From assembly GCF_900240295.1 (NCBI RefSeq), contig NZ_OEQB01000004.1, positions 124,001 to 188,000 on the forward strand: a stretch of DNA of 64,000 bases. The letters run 5' to 3'. Shown piece by piece: positions 41,894-50,669 of the stretch. The notes under the pieces are model-generated. The model made no database searches and was not told the origin of the DNA. It saw nothing but the letters and a program-made list of their open reading frames with translations. The number at the start of each line of letters is the position of its first letter. Positions within the stretch are counted from its first letter, which is position 1. The stretch comes from Megasphaera vaginalis (ex Bordigoni et al. 2020). GTDB lineage: Bacteria; Bacillota; Negativicutes; Veillonellales; Megasphaeraceae. A program made the position numbers and the translations under genes.

Positions 41894-43177
41894 ATGACAT
41901 ATCGTCAGCGTGCCGATGGCATTTTGGCCTTGTCTTTCCTCTGCTTTCTTCTCGTCTTCTGGTGGTGGTATACGGCGGCGGAGTCAACAGCGGTAAACTT
42001 GGTGTTTTTTGTCGTTCAATCCGCGCTTATCGGCAGCATTGCCGACTGGTTCGCCGTGACGGCGCTTTTTGAAAAGCCCTTGGGCTTTCCCTGGCACACG
42101 GAGTTGGTACATCGTCATCGCAATCAGATCATCGACGGCATGACGACCATCGTTTCCGAGAAGCTGTTGCAGCCGCAAATGTGGCAGGATAAGCTGTATT
42201 CGATTTCTTTTATCGACCGCATCATCGCTTGGCTGGAAACGCCTTCAGGCCGTGAAAAATTCCGCGCCCTGCTGTATGAAGCGGCACAAAAAGTGTATTT
42301 GTACGCGAAAGAAGATACTTCAAAGCGCATGATGGTGGATAATATCCGGCGATATCTGAAACGGCAGCCGCTGGTCAGCCTCCTGCAGGACCGCATCATC
42401 GCCATGCTGGAGAATCCGGAGAGCGAACTGCTCGGCGATACGATCGGCTTGCTGAAAGAATGCGTGCAGTCGAAAGAGTTCGAAAATATTCTGATGCAGA
42501 TGCTGAACGAATGGATCGATGAATCGAAGAGTGCGCCGCAGTTACTGGTTTCTCTTCACCGCTTTACGGGTATGATTGATACGCGGAAAATGGCGATTGA
42601 CATCAAAAAAGGGCTGGTTACGTGGCTGGATCGTTGGGAACATGCAGGCAGCAAAGAACGGCAGTGGCTTTGCCGCAAATTGGAAATCCAGATGTACTCC
42701 ATGAACGGCCAGCTGACTTATACGGTTGAAAAATGGCAGGACCAGTTTGTCGACTCGCTGCCCATTGAAGCATGGGTAACGGCGACGCAGCGTTCGGGAC
42801 AGGCTTACTTTACGACTGGCGTAGAAGGCAAAGAGAAGCTGCAGAATGTGCTGGAAGCGCAATTTAAACATTATCTGGCATATTGCCGCGACTATCCGGA
42901 AATCAAGCAATGGCTGAATGAACAGATACGCCGCGCCTGTGAGATCATCCTGGCACATGAGCATGCGCTGATCGGGGTGGCTGTCCGTGACGTTCTTTCC
43001 GGCTTCGATAAAAAGAAATTCAATCAATTTCTGGAAAGCAAGGTCGGAGAAGACCTCGCCTGGATCCGCATTAACGGCGCGTTGGTCGGCGGCACGATCG
43101 GTCTTTTCGTGTTTCTTTTCTTTACGTTTATGTATACTCCCGTGGCGGTACCGTTATTGCGCAGTCTCTTTTTGTAG
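41894..43177 (+). CDS. DUF445 membrane protein, second of a tandem pair
   Basis: 427 residues, start 41894 behind GGAGG. Same layout as its neighbour: SALIGSIADWFAVTALFEKPLGFPWHTELV after the first membrane segment, a long helical middle, and INGALVGGTIGLFVFLFFTFMYTP at the C-terminus. The matched N- and C-terminal motifs in both genes suggest an old duplication, with the products perhaps forming a hetero-oligomer. Function unknown. Confidence 0.87.
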   Translation: MTYRQRADGILALSFLCFLLVFWWWYTAAESTAVNLVFFVVQSALIGSIADWFAVTALFEKPLGFPWHTELVHRHRNQIIDGMTTIVSEKLLQPQMWQDKLYSISFIDRIIAWLETPSGREKFRALLYEAAQKVYLYAKEDTSKRMMVDNIRRYLKRQPLVSLLQDRIIAMLENPESELLGDTIGLLKECVQSKEFENILMQMLNEWIDESKSAPQLLVSLHRFTGMIDTRKMAIDIKKGLVTWLDRWEHAGSKERQWLCRKLEIQMYSMNGQLTYTVEKWQDQFVDSLPIEAWVTATQRSGQAYFTTGVEGKEKLQNVLEAQFKHYLAYCRDYPEIKQWLNEQIRRACEIILAHEHALIGVAVRDVLSGFDKKKFNQFLESKVGEDLAWIRINGALVGGTIGLFVFLFFTFMYTPVAVPLLRSLFL

Positions 43178-43229
43178 AGAAAAAGCTGTTATGGCGGCTT
43201 ACGGATAAAAACTTTCCCGGAAAGGATAA

Positions 43230-43268
43230 AAAAGAGGAAAATGCAGTGTATCTGCATTTTCCTCTTTT
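43230..43268. terminator. Terminator between the DUF445 pair and the amidotransferase gene
   Basis: Arms AAAAGAGGAAAATGCAG (43230-43246) and CTGCATTTTCCTCTTTT (43252-43268), perfect 17-bp stem with a 5-base loop, T-tracts on both strands; flanking genes converge. Confidence 0.87.
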
Positions 43269-43355
43269 GATAGAAGGCGGAGAAATAAGAACCGTAATGC
43301 GGCGGCCCTGCTGACAAATTCCGCTTTTGGCAGTTATTTTTGCCGGGGCGCGCTT

Positions 43356-44093
43356 TTACTGCTGATAAATGCCGCCGCTGCAGGCATTTATAAAGTCCCG
43401 GAAAAGAAGCTTGGCGAAATAATTCTGTTTCGCCATGTCTTCCGGATGAAACTGGTACGCTGCAAGGTAGGGGAAATCGATGCCTTCCAAGGCTTCAATA
43501 ACGCCGTCTTTTGTTTTGGCAACGGCGCGGAGCCGGCTGCCGACGGTCTTGACTGCCTGATGATGACGAGAGTTTGTGATCCACTCCGTCTTTTTTATTA
43601 TCCTGGCCAAACGGGAATCGGCTTCAATCGTGATCGTATGGAGCGGCAGCGTCGGATTTTCCTTGTCGTCCTGATCGTGCTTGAGGCAGCAGCTTTCGTC
43701 GTAACTCAGATCCTGCCACAGCGTGCCGCCGTAACAGACGTTGATTACTTGCATCCCGCGGCAAATGCCCATTATCGGCAAGGCGTGCTCTTCAGCGGTT
43801 CGCAAAAGCAATAAATCGAATTGGTCGCGTTCAGGCCAGAGTGCGCCGATTTTCGGCAGCGGCTCTTCTCCGTAGTTTAAGGGATACAGGTCGTGACCAC
43901 CGGTGAGGAGCAGGCCGTCGATATGGCTCATTGCGCCGACGGCAGCTTCTCCGTTCATCGTATAGGGCAAGATGATCGGCGTGGCGCCGTTATCGGTAAG
44001 CGCTTGCAAGTAAGCTTCATCTGCATAAGAGAGGCGATTGCCGTAGGTATCGGCCCAACAGCTGCCGGAAACGCCTATTATAGGTCTGGTCAT
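43356..44093 (-). CDS. Class-I glutamine amidotransferase-like gamma-glutamyl hydrolase (peptidase C26, PuuD-like)
   Basis: 245 residues from ATG 44093 (MTRPIIGVSGSCW). The catalytic Cys is in MGICRGMQVINV (nucleophile elbow), and the His/Glu pair in YQFHPEDM. LLLTGGHDLYPLNYGEEP and TNSRHHQAVK are typical of gamma-glutamyl-GABA hydrolases. It probably removes gamma-linked glutamate from a small amine or amino acid conjugate. No putrescine pathway genes are adjacent, so the exact substrate is open. It is divergent from the GlcD-type gene. Confidence 0.87.
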   Translation of the reverse strand: MTRPIIGVSGSCWADTYGNRLSYADEAYLQALTDNGATPIILPYTMNGEAAVGAMSHIDGLLLTGGHDLYPLNYGEEPLPKIGALWPERDQFDLLLLRTAEEHALPIMGICRGMQVINVCYGGTLWQDLSYDESCCLKHDQDDKENPTLPLHTITIEADSRLARIIKKTEWITNSRHHQAVKTVGSRLRAVAKTKDGVIEALEGIDFPYLAAYQFHPEDMAKQNYFAKLLFRDFINACSGGIYQQ

Positions 44094-44224
44094 CTCAATA
44101 TCGGTCCTTTCTGCAAGAAAAATAGCATGATTTTTGAAAGATTCTACCATAGACGGAAGAGGCCTGTCAAACGGCAGTGTATTTTCCGATTTACGGGACA
44201 AGCAGGATGAAATGGAGGTTAACA

Positions 44225-45628
44225 ATGGGAACGTATCAACGCCTTACGGCGGAACATATCGAGTGTTTAACGCATATCGTCGGCGCCGGTTATGTCTATG
44301 CGACAGCGGAAAAACGGCTGCCTTACGACAGGGACGAAGGTGCGGATGACGGCTTTGCGCGTCTTCCGGACGCCGTCGTTTTGCCCGGAAGCGCCACGGA
44401 AATTGCCGCTATCATGCGATGGGCCAATCGGGAACGGATTCCTGTCGTGCCGCGCGGAGCCGGTACGGGTCTTGAAGCGGGGGCCGTTGTCAACAGATAT
44501 GGTGGTATCGTCTTATCGACGGAGCGGCTGAATCATATGATCGAATTCGACGCCGAGCGGCTGTATGCCGTTGTAGAGCCTGCCGTACGGACGGCGGTGC
44601 TGCAAGCGGAAGCAAAGAAGCGCGGCCTCCTTTATGCCGGAGACCCCTGCAGCGGCGACAGCTGCTTTATCGGCGGCAACGGTGCGACTAATGCCGGCGG
44701 CAACAGAGCCGTCAAATACGGTACGACGCGCGATCAGATTTACAGCATTGAAGTTGTCACTCCGCAAGGAGACATTACGACCTTAGGCGGCCGCCTGAAA
44801 AAAGTAACGACAGGATATCCGTTGGAAAAAATCGTCATCGGTTCGGAAGGTACCTTGGGAATTATTACTAAACTGACCGTAAAGCTCTTGCCGCTGCCGC
44901 CGTACAGCGCCCATATTCTCGCCGTTTTTCCTGATGCGGCAACGGCGCTGTCTGTCGTGACCGCATTCTCGGGAGCCGGGATCGAGCCGACTTGTCTGGA
45001 GTTTATGGACAATGATTGTGTCCGTATTGTTGAAAAATTTCTTGGCGAAAAACAACCCTATTCCGATGTAGGCAATTATATGATCATGCAAGTTGACAGT
45101 AAACAGGAAATACTGTTAGATGAGACTTGTCTGGAAATTGACGCCTGCTGCAGGGAACTTGGCGCTATCGACGTCTTTGTAGCCGATGCCGACAGGATCT
45201 GGCGGGCGCGAAAAAACTTTTCCGAGGCGTCGGGCTCGGAGGGACCGGTGGCTATGGAGGATTTTGTCGTGCCGCCGGACTGTTTGGCCGCTTTGCTGAC
45301 ACGGTTGAAGCAAATTGCTGCCGACACGGGACTGTCTTTTCGCGGCGTCAGTCATGCCGGCGACGGCAATCTTCATTTAGACGTGCTGCGCAAAGAACTG
45401 GACGATGCGCTGTGGCGGGAACGGCTGTCCGCTTTCGAAACGCAGGCTTGCAACGTCGTATATGAGTTGGGCGGCAAGCTGTCCGGTGAACACGGTATTG
45501 GTGAATGCCGTAAGACCCTGATGAAGGCCTATACCGATCCGGTGGAACTCGAATTGATGAAGGCTCTGAAAAAAGCATGGGATCCGAATTTGATCCTCAA
45601 TCCGGGGAAGATATTTGATGTCGAGTGA
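44225..45628 (+). CDS. glcD: FAD-linked 2-hydroxyacid dehydrogenase, GlcD/D-lactate dehydrogenase type
   Basis: 467 residues, start 44225 behind GGAGG. FAD-binding (VAO/PCMH) domain with VVPRGAGTGLEAGAV (about 78-93), GDPCSGDSCFIGGNGATNAGG and KVTTGYPLEKIVIGSEGTLGIIT; C-terminal oxidase domain with SHAGDGNLHLD (catalytic His region) and GGKLSGEHGIG. In lactate-using Negativicutes, similar proteins oxidise D-lactate, in some cases together with EtfAB. No Etf genes are nearby, so glycolate or another 2-hydroxyacid is also possible. Confidence 0.88.
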   Translation: MGTYQRLTAEHIECLTHIVGAGYVYATAEKRLPYDRDEGADDGFARLPDAVVLPGSATEIAAIMRWANRERIPVVPRGAGTGLEAGAVVNRYGGIVLSTERLNHMIEFDAERLYAVVEPAVRTAVLQAEAKKRGLLYAGDPCSGDSCFIGGNGATNAGGNRAVKYGTTRDQIYSIEVVTPQGDITTLGGRLKKVTTGYPLEKIVIGSEGTLGIITKLTVKLLPLPPYSAHILAVFPDAATALSVVTAFSGAGIEPTCLEFMDNDCVRIVEKFLGEKQPYSDVGNYMIMQVDSKQEILLDETCLEIDACCRELGAIDVFVADADRIWRARKNFSEASGSEGPVAMEDFVVPPDCLAALLTRLKQIAADTGLSFRGVSHAGDGNLHLDVLRKELDDALWRERLSAFETQACNVVYELGGKLSGEHGIGECRKTLMKAYTDPVELELMKALKKAWDPNLILNPGKIFDVE

Positions 45629-45689
45629 GCGTTCGGGGCATGAAGAGCGTGCAGCGGTTGCCGGGCCGGTTATTGAACCGTTTTGTTTC

Positions 45690-46616
45690 CTACTTTTTTA
45701 TCACGCCGGTACCGTCAAAGGCGGGGATGAAATCGTCGCTGGCACTGTCTGCTTCTTGTACAAAGCCGTCTTCAATGCCGCTGTCAAAGAGATATTGCTC
45801 CGCTTTCCGATACTCTTCCTTCGTCAGGCGACGATTGATTTCCGGGAAAGTCGCAGCGTCGCCGCAGGGGATATATTGCCGCATCAAGCTGAACAGAACC
45901 TGTCCTTCCGAGAACGTTTTTGCTACCCAGTCAATGACGCCCTTGGTGTTTTCCAGTTGTCCCGGCAGGATAAGATGGCGAATGACGACGCCTTTTTGTA
46001 AGATGCCGTCTGCATCCAGTTCGTAGGGACCGACTTGGTCATACATTGCGCGAATGGCGGCGGTCGCTATTGCCGGATAATCTGCAGCGTTACTGTAGCG
46101 CTTTGCCGGTTCGGCGGTGCTGTATTTAAAATCGGGCAGATAGATTTGTACTTTGCCGCGCAATTTTTCAATGGCAGCCAACCTTTCGTAGCCGCCGCAG
46201 TTATAGACGACAGGAACCGGCAGCGGCTCTGCTAAACTTTCGCAGACGGCGCGGATAAAGTGGCTTGCCGTGACGAGATTGATATTGTGTGCGCCTTGTG
46301 CGATTAATTCCCCGTAGATTTCTTTCAGTCTTTCCGTGGAAACGGCAACGCCGTGACAGTTTTGACTGATCTGGGCGTTTTGACAAAAGACGCAGTGTAG
46401 ATTGCAGCCCGAAAAAAAGACGGTACCGGAACCGCGGCTGCCGCTGATGCACGGTTCCTCCCAAAAGTGCAACGCCGCTCTGGCTACGACCGGTTGCAGC
46501 GGACTGCGGCAAAAGCCGGCACGCGGTGTCGTACGGCCGTCGGTATACGGCCGCGCGCTGTTGCAGCGGCGGGGGCAGTCATTGCAGGGGGTGGTTTGCT
46601 GTGACAAAAAAGTCAT
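45690..46616 (-). CDS. Radical SAM protein, PflX-like (COG1313)
   Basis: 308 residues. The radical SAM [4Fe-4S] motif is GCNLHCVFCQN (CxxxCxxC, near residues 70-77). An additional N-terminal Cys set, PCNDCPRRC and FCRSP, resembles the PflX group of pyruvate formate-lyase activase homologues. GCNLHC, GGYE and YLPDFKY fit that family. The ATG at 46616 directly touches the GGAAGGAG site, so a TTG at 46607 is a likely alternative start. Function unknown; members may activate a glycyl radical enzyme. Confidence 0.83.
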   Translation of the reverse strand: MTFLSQQTTPCNDCPRRCNSARPYTDGRTTPRAGFCRSPLQPVVARAALHFWEEPCISGSRGSGTVFFSGCNLHCVFCQNAQISQNCHGVAVSTERLKEIYGELIAQGAHNINLVTASHFIRAVCESLAEPLPVPVVYNCGGYERLAAIEKLRGKVQIYLPDFKYSTAEPAKRYSNAADYPAIATAAIRAMYDQVGPYELDADGILQKGVVIRHLILPGQLENTKGVIDWVAKTFSEGQVLFSLMRQYIPCGDAATFPEINRRLTKEEYRKAEQYLFDSGIEDGFVQEADSASDDFIPAFDGTGVIKK

Positions 46617-46668
46617 CTCCTTCCGATAATTCTCTTCATTATAGACGATGAACGGGTTATTGTATAGA

Positions 46669-46700
46669 AAAAGCCTCTCCTTTAAAGGAGAGGCTTTTTG
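46669..46700 (-). terminator. Terminator of cstA
   Basis: AAAAAGCCTCTCCTTT / AAAGGAGAGGCTTTTT, a perfect 16-bp stem with essentially no loop, about 20 bases after the cstA stop, with T-runs on both strands. Confidence 0.85.
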
Positions 46701-46720
46701 ATGAAGCGCATAGATATAAA

Positions 46721-48598
46721 TTAATGGTTTTGAATCGTCTGTTCTTCGAAACGGCGAGCGATAGGATCTGTCGCTTCCAATTCTTTCAGTCGTTTCAATT
46801 CATCCGCTTCTACGTCAGCTGAGGTAAGATAGCTGGCGGGAACCGTTTTGGCGAGTTCAAGGCATTTGCGGAGAGAACCGATGCTGACGATGATGACAAG
46901 AATCGCCATAATGGCGGAGACACTGAAAAGGAGCCATTCGCCTTTCGGCAAGTAAATGTTGAACATGTTCAGGTAATCGGCCCAGAAAATGACGACCGTT
47001 AGGAACGCCCAGGGGAGTCCTGTAACCCAGACGAAACGGGCTTTGCCCATGCTGCAAATGACAACGGACGAAATGGCTAATGTGATGATGGCCAGAAGCT
47101 GATTGGATACACCGAAAATAGGCCAGATTGTGGACAAATTACCTTGCAGTACGATGTAACCCCAAGCGCCGGAGATGACAGCCGATGCGATCAAGGCGCC
47201 CGGTGTCCAATGCGGATCGGCGAATTTCGGCCATACGCGGCCGACCAGTTCCTGAAGCATGTACCGGCCGACACGTGTACCGGCGTCGAGAATCGTCATG
47301 ATGAACAGGGCTTCAAACATGATGCAGAAATGATACCAGTAGTTCATCAGGTGATCAAGGCCGGGAATGTTGGAGAAGATGAAGGCCATGCCGACAGCTA
47401 ACGATACAGCGCCACCCGGACGGTGCGCTACATTTTCACCGACCATTTGGCTCAGTGAAGGCAGATCGACAACGGGAATATTCAGGGCGGCGAAGTTCTG
47501 TGCCGTCGAGTTGATCGCAAAGTAATCGTTCGGAACCAGGCTGGTGGCGGCAATCAGGGCCATCATGCCGACGAAGGATTCCGTAATCATAGCGCCGTAA
47601 CCGACAGGAAGAATGGAGCGTTCGTTCATCAGCATCTTCGGTGTCGTACCGGTGCTGATCATGGCGTGGAAACCGGAGATGGCGCCGCAGGCAATGGTGA
47701 TGAAGATGTACGGCAGAACCGGACCGGTGATGACCGGGCCGCCGCCGGATACGAATTGGGTTACAGCAGGCATCTGCACCATCGGACCGACAATGATGAT
47801 GCCGAGTGCCAAAGCCCCGATCGTACCGATTTTCATGTACGTCGATAAATAGTCACGCGGTGCGAGTAAAAGCCAGACCGGAATAGCCGCGGCAACGAAG
47901 CCGTAAATGATCAGAGAAATACCGATGCCCTTTGCGCTGATCGTAAAGAGCGGCGCCAAAGTCGGCGAAGCGGCAACGGAAGGACCGAGGACGACGGCAA
48001 GAAGGGTCAGGGCAACACCGATGATGGTGCCTTCCCGAATTTTGCCGGGACGAAGATACTGCATGTAGATACCGATGAAAATGGCGATAGGAATCGTCAT
48101 GCCGATCGTAAACGTTCCCCAAGGGCTGTCATGCAGCGCATTGACGATAACGACGGCCATCCCCGCCATAGCGAGGATATTCAGGAACAGGACAGCGAAA
48201 GAGGTGGCCAGTCCGACACCGTCGCTGATCTGCGCCTTGGCGATTTCGGCAATGGACTTGCCGTCATAACGCATGGAACAGAAAAGGATGACCATATCAT
48301 GAACCGCACCGGCGAGGACGCCGCCGATAATGATCCATAACGCGCCCGGCAAATAACCGAATTGGGCGGCAATGACAGGTCCGACGAGGGGACCTGCGCC
48401 GGCGATAGCTGCGAAGTGGTGGCCGAAAACGACGTATTTATTCGTCGGTACGTAGTCATGACCGTCTTCAAAGCGGAAGGCCGGCGTGACCTTGTATTGG
48501 TTTACCGTCAATACCTTGGCAGCGATGAATGCGCCATAGAAGCGGTATGCCAGCACGAAGATCAAGGCAGAAATAATAACAAGAAACAAACCGTTCAT
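46721..48598 (-). CDS. cstA: CstA-family carbon starvation / peptide or pyruvate transporter
   Basis: 625-residue inner-membrane protein with about 16-18 hydrophobic segments, start 48598 behind AAAGGAGG. CstA signatures: TPAFRFEDGHDYVPTNKYVVFGHHFAAIAGAGPLVGPVIAAQFGYLPG at the N-terminal core, GGVLAGAVHDM, ISGFHAMISTGTTPK, and FGVSNQLLA. Members take up peptides (CstA) or pyruvate (BtsT). It is a single-gene unit with its own promoter and terminator. Confidence 0.93.
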   Translation of the reverse strand: MNGLFLVIISALIFVLAYRFYGAFIAAKVLTVNQYKVTPAFRFEDGHDYVPTNKYVVFGHHFAAIAGAGPLVGPVIAAQFGYLPGALWIIIGGVLAGAVHDMVILFCSMRYDGKSIAEIAKAQISDGVGLATSFAVLFLNILAMAGMAVVIVNALHDSPWGTFTIGMTIPIAIFIGIYMQYLRPGKIREGTIIGVALTLLAVVLGPSVAASPTLAPLFTISAKGIGISLIIYGFVAAAIPVWLLLAPRDYLSTYMKIGTIGALALGIIIVGPMVQMPAVTQFVSGGGPVITGPVLPYIFITIACGAISGFHAMISTGTTPKMLMNERSILPVGYGAMITESFVGMMALIAATSLVPNDYFAINSTAQNFAALNIPVVDLPSLSQMVGENVAHRPGGAVSLAVGMAFIFSNIPGLDHLMNYWYHFCIMFEALFIMTILDAGTRVGRYMLQELVGRVWPKFADPHWTPGALIASAVISGAWGYIVLQGNLSTIWPIFGVSNQLLAIITLAISSVVICSMGKARFVWVTGLPWAFLTVVIFWADYLNMFNIYLPKGEWLLFSVSAIMAILVIIVSIGSLRKCLELAKTVPASYLTSADVEADELKRLKELEATDPIARRFEEQTIQNH

Positions 48599-48683
48599 AC
48601 AAAAACCTCCTTTGTAAATTGATAAATATTTGTTTGGTCACAATAATATAACTATTATGATACAAATATATTTATATAAGTAT

Positions 48684-48711
48684 ATTATATAACTTGGAAT
48701 AAAAAATTCAA
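48684..48711 (-). promoter_or_regulatory. cstA promoter candidate overlapping a small palindrome
   Basis: TTGAAT (complement of 48706-48711), 16-base spacer, TATAAT (complement of 48684-48689), about 85 bases before cstA. The -35 lies in an imperfect inverted repeat CTTGGAAT/AATTCAAG (48693-48712), a possible operator. Confidence 0.55.
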
Positions 48712-48937
48712 GTATATATTGCCGTCATACTGTATAAATTAAGTAAAGTGTTTTATTTAAAGGGAACGAGGTTAAAATAAAATGAAATTTAAAGAAAACT
48801 AATGAATTAACTTTATTGCCGGATTGATGATTGAATAATTGGAACAGAAAAAACTTTATGAATTTTCCAAAGGGCAACTGTGAACCCTTGTAGACCTGTA
48901 TATAGCTATTAATGGTACGGCGTGCTATAATCTGACT

Positions 48938-49123
48938 AAGAATCAGGCGAGAGGTGTCATGACCTAGGCAACGCATAAATGCCGGACTGCCTTTCAATTC
49001 AGCCGTAACGCTGCATGCAGTTGTGGGGTAAGGTTACTGCCGGCGGCGCGGGCTGCGAGCCTGGTTTCCCCTGTCGGCGGTATTTGTGAACTCGCGACAA
49101 ATGAAGTTAATCGCCTTTTGCCC
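48938..49123 (+). ncRNA. Unassigned structured RNA candidate with its own extended -10 promoter
   Basis: The 650 bases between cstA and trxA contain no gene. A strong extended -10 (TGCTATAAT, 48924-48931) should start a transcript near 48938. By hand the RNA closes with AGGCGA (near 48944) against TCGCCT (near 49113). It has a 10-bp helix ATAAATGCCG/CGGTATTTGT and inner hairpins CAGC(CGTAAC)GCTG, GGGG...CCCC and GGCTGCGAGCC, and the closing strand runs into TTTTGCCCTTTTT. About 185 nt is the size of 6S RNA, but the inner branching looks more like a riboswitch-type fold. I matched no known class. It could be a free RNA or a leader of trxA. The AT-rich part 48720-48900 holds nothing I recognise. 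Confidence 0.5.
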
Positions 49124-49249
49124 TTTTTATCGGGAGCGTCCCGCCGTTTCTTTCGGAACCGGATTTTGAAGCGGCGGTGCGGAGATGTTACGGTGCCTTG
49201 ACGCAGGATTCCCGGCAGGAAGGCGCGTTACTGAGAGGAGGATGTTTCC

Positions 49250-49576
49250 ATGTTATTTACGGTGACAAAAGAAAATTTTGCAGCAAAGGTAGAACAGGCG
49301 GAAGGCCCGGTTCTCGTTGAATTTTCGGCAACCTGGTGCTCTCATTGCCAGCAGCTGCGGCCGCTTCTCGACGAGTTGGATAAGAAGTTCGACGGTCGCT
49401 TACCGCTCGCGTTAATTGATACCGATCATGATCCGGAACTGGCGCAGCGCCTTCAGGTCGAATTCATTCCGTCCCTGGTCGTCTATAAAAACGGCAACCA
49501 CGGCGCATTGCTGACGGCGCCGGCTTCGTTGGAAGCGATGGAAGGATGGCTGCAGGAGCAGGGCGTAACGGAGTAA
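49250..49576 (+). CDS. Thioredoxin-like protein
   Basis: 108 residues, start 49250 behind GAGGAGG. Thioredoxin fold with the redox motif WCSHC (about residues 29-33) instead of the classical WCGPC, then LLDELDKKFDGRLPLALIDTDHDPELAQRLQVEFIPSLVVYKNG with the cis-Pro in FIPS. It is a cytoplasmic disulfide reductase or related carrier. It lies 125 bases after the structured RNA candidate and ends in a terminator, so it appears to be a separate unit. Confidence 0.9.
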   Translation: MLFTVTKENFAAKVEQAEGPVLVEFSATWCSHCQQLRPLLDELDKKFDGRLPLALIDTDHDPELAQRLQVEFIPSLVVYKNGNHGALLTAPASLEAMEGWLQEQGVTE

Positions 49577-49587
49577 CCGGTGCGGAG

Positions 49588-49626
49588 CCGGGGAACGGGA
49601 GTCGTTCTTTCGTTCCCCGGTTTTTC
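49588..49626 (+). terminator. Terminator of the thioredoxin gene
   Basis: Arms CCGGGGAACG (49588-49597) and CGTTCCCCGG (49611-49620), then TTTTTC. Confidence 0.85.
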
Positions 49627-49662
49627 TCGTAACGGGAATAAAACTATTTGCGGAGGACCGAA

Positions 49663-50649
49663 ATGGACAGTGAATTGGCGTATTTGATCGGGGCGATCGA
49701 ACCGGCTGACGCGGCGGCAGCGGCAGTTTGCAAAAAAAAGATGCGTTCCGTTGACGGCGACAAACGACTTGCGGCGCTGGCGACGCAGTTGGCCGGCATC
49801 AGACGAACGGCGGCGCCAGCGCCGCTGCGGAAAGGGGTCGTCATTTTTGCCGCCGATCATGCCGTAGACGGCGGTGAAAATGAAACGAAAGGAAGAAACA
49901 GTAAAGCCGACGCGTTGGAGATCGCTTCCGGCAGGGGGGCCGTCAATAAGATCGCCCATCGGATCGGGGCCGGAGTTCTTTTGCTGGACGTCGGTCTGGA
50001 AGCGGATCTGCCCGAATCACCGGGATTCCAGGTATTGAAAGTGATGCATGGCAGCCGCTTTTTCGGCAGGCAAGCGGCGATGACGGAAGATGAAATGCTC
50101 GATGCTTTGTTCAGCGGCGTTCAGGTGGCGGAAAATCTCGCTGATGAAGGGTATACCGCCATTGCCTTGGGCAATCTCGGTGAGCGCGCTCTGCTTTCGG
50201 CTTTTATGGTGACGGCGCCATTTTTGTCCGCCAATCTCGATTTGCTTCGGGCCGATACGCATGCGGCGCGGCAAATGAAAAATTTACAGGGGCTGTGGGA
50301 AAAAGCCGGTGTGGACGGGCGGCAACCGTTGCGCATTCTCCAGTACTTCGGCGCTCCTGATATCGCTGCGCTGACAGGTGTTGTTTTGGCGGCGGCAAAG
50401 CGTCGTCTGGCCGTTGTTTTCGATAACGCCGTTACCGGTGCGGCTGTGCTGACGGCAGGGGCTCTTTGTCCGCACGCCCTTGACTATGTTCTGCCGTCGG
50501 CGGCATATGTGGAACCGGTTCACCGCATGCAGATGCGGAAATTGGGAATGCAGCCGTTTTTGCAGACGGCGGCCCATGCGGATTGCGCTATGGGCTCGGT
50601 GTTGGGGCTGTCTCTTTTGGACGCCGCCGTGCAGTTGCTGACGGAATAG
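49663..50649 (+). CDS. CobT-like nicotinate-nucleotide phosphoribosyltransferase homologue lacking the catalytic Glu
   Basis: 328 residues from ATG 49663 behind CGGAGG. It has the CobT fold: LATQLAGI, VVIFAADHAV, GAVNKIAHRIGAGVLLLDVGLEADLP, and TGVVLAAAKRRLAVVFDNAVTGAAVLTAGALCP. CobT transfers phosphoribosyl from nicotinate mononucleotide to the lower-ligand base of cobalamin. Key positions are changed: the C-terminal GEGSGA (catalytic Glu) reads DCAMGS, the GELGxxNTT loop reads GNLGERALL, and the KPPGSLG segment is missing. Either it is a non-catalytic subunit, as one half of ArsAB-type enzymes appears to be, or it has a new activity. It forms a two-gene unit with larC. Confidence 0.75.
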   Translation: MDSELAYLIGAIEPADAAAAAVCKKKMRSVDGDKRLAALATQLAGIRRTAAPAPLRKGVVIFAADHAVDGGENETKGRNSKADALEIASGRGAVNKIAHRIGAGVLLLDVGLEADLPESPGFQVLKVMHGSRFFGRQAAMTEDEMLDALFSGVQVAENLADEGYTAIALGNLGERALLSAFMVTAPFLSANLDLLRADTHAARQMKNLQGLWEKAGVDGRQPLRILQYFGAPDIAALTGVVLAAAKRRLAVVFDNAVTGAAVLTAGALCPHALDYVLPSAAYVEPVHRMQMRKLGMQPFLQTAAHADCAMGSVLGLSLLDAAVQLLTE

Positions 50650-50669
50650 ATGAAAAAGGAGCGAAGGCG

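Noticed and set aside
48938-49123. 6S RNA
   Set aside because: Length fits, but the inner region seems to branch into several hairpins instead of one long stem with a central bubble; left as unassigned, not excluded.
48900-49249. Cobalamin riboswitch ahead of the CobT-like gene
   Set aside because: No B12-box or adenosylcobalamin core motif on either strand, and the thioredoxin gene and a terminator lie between.
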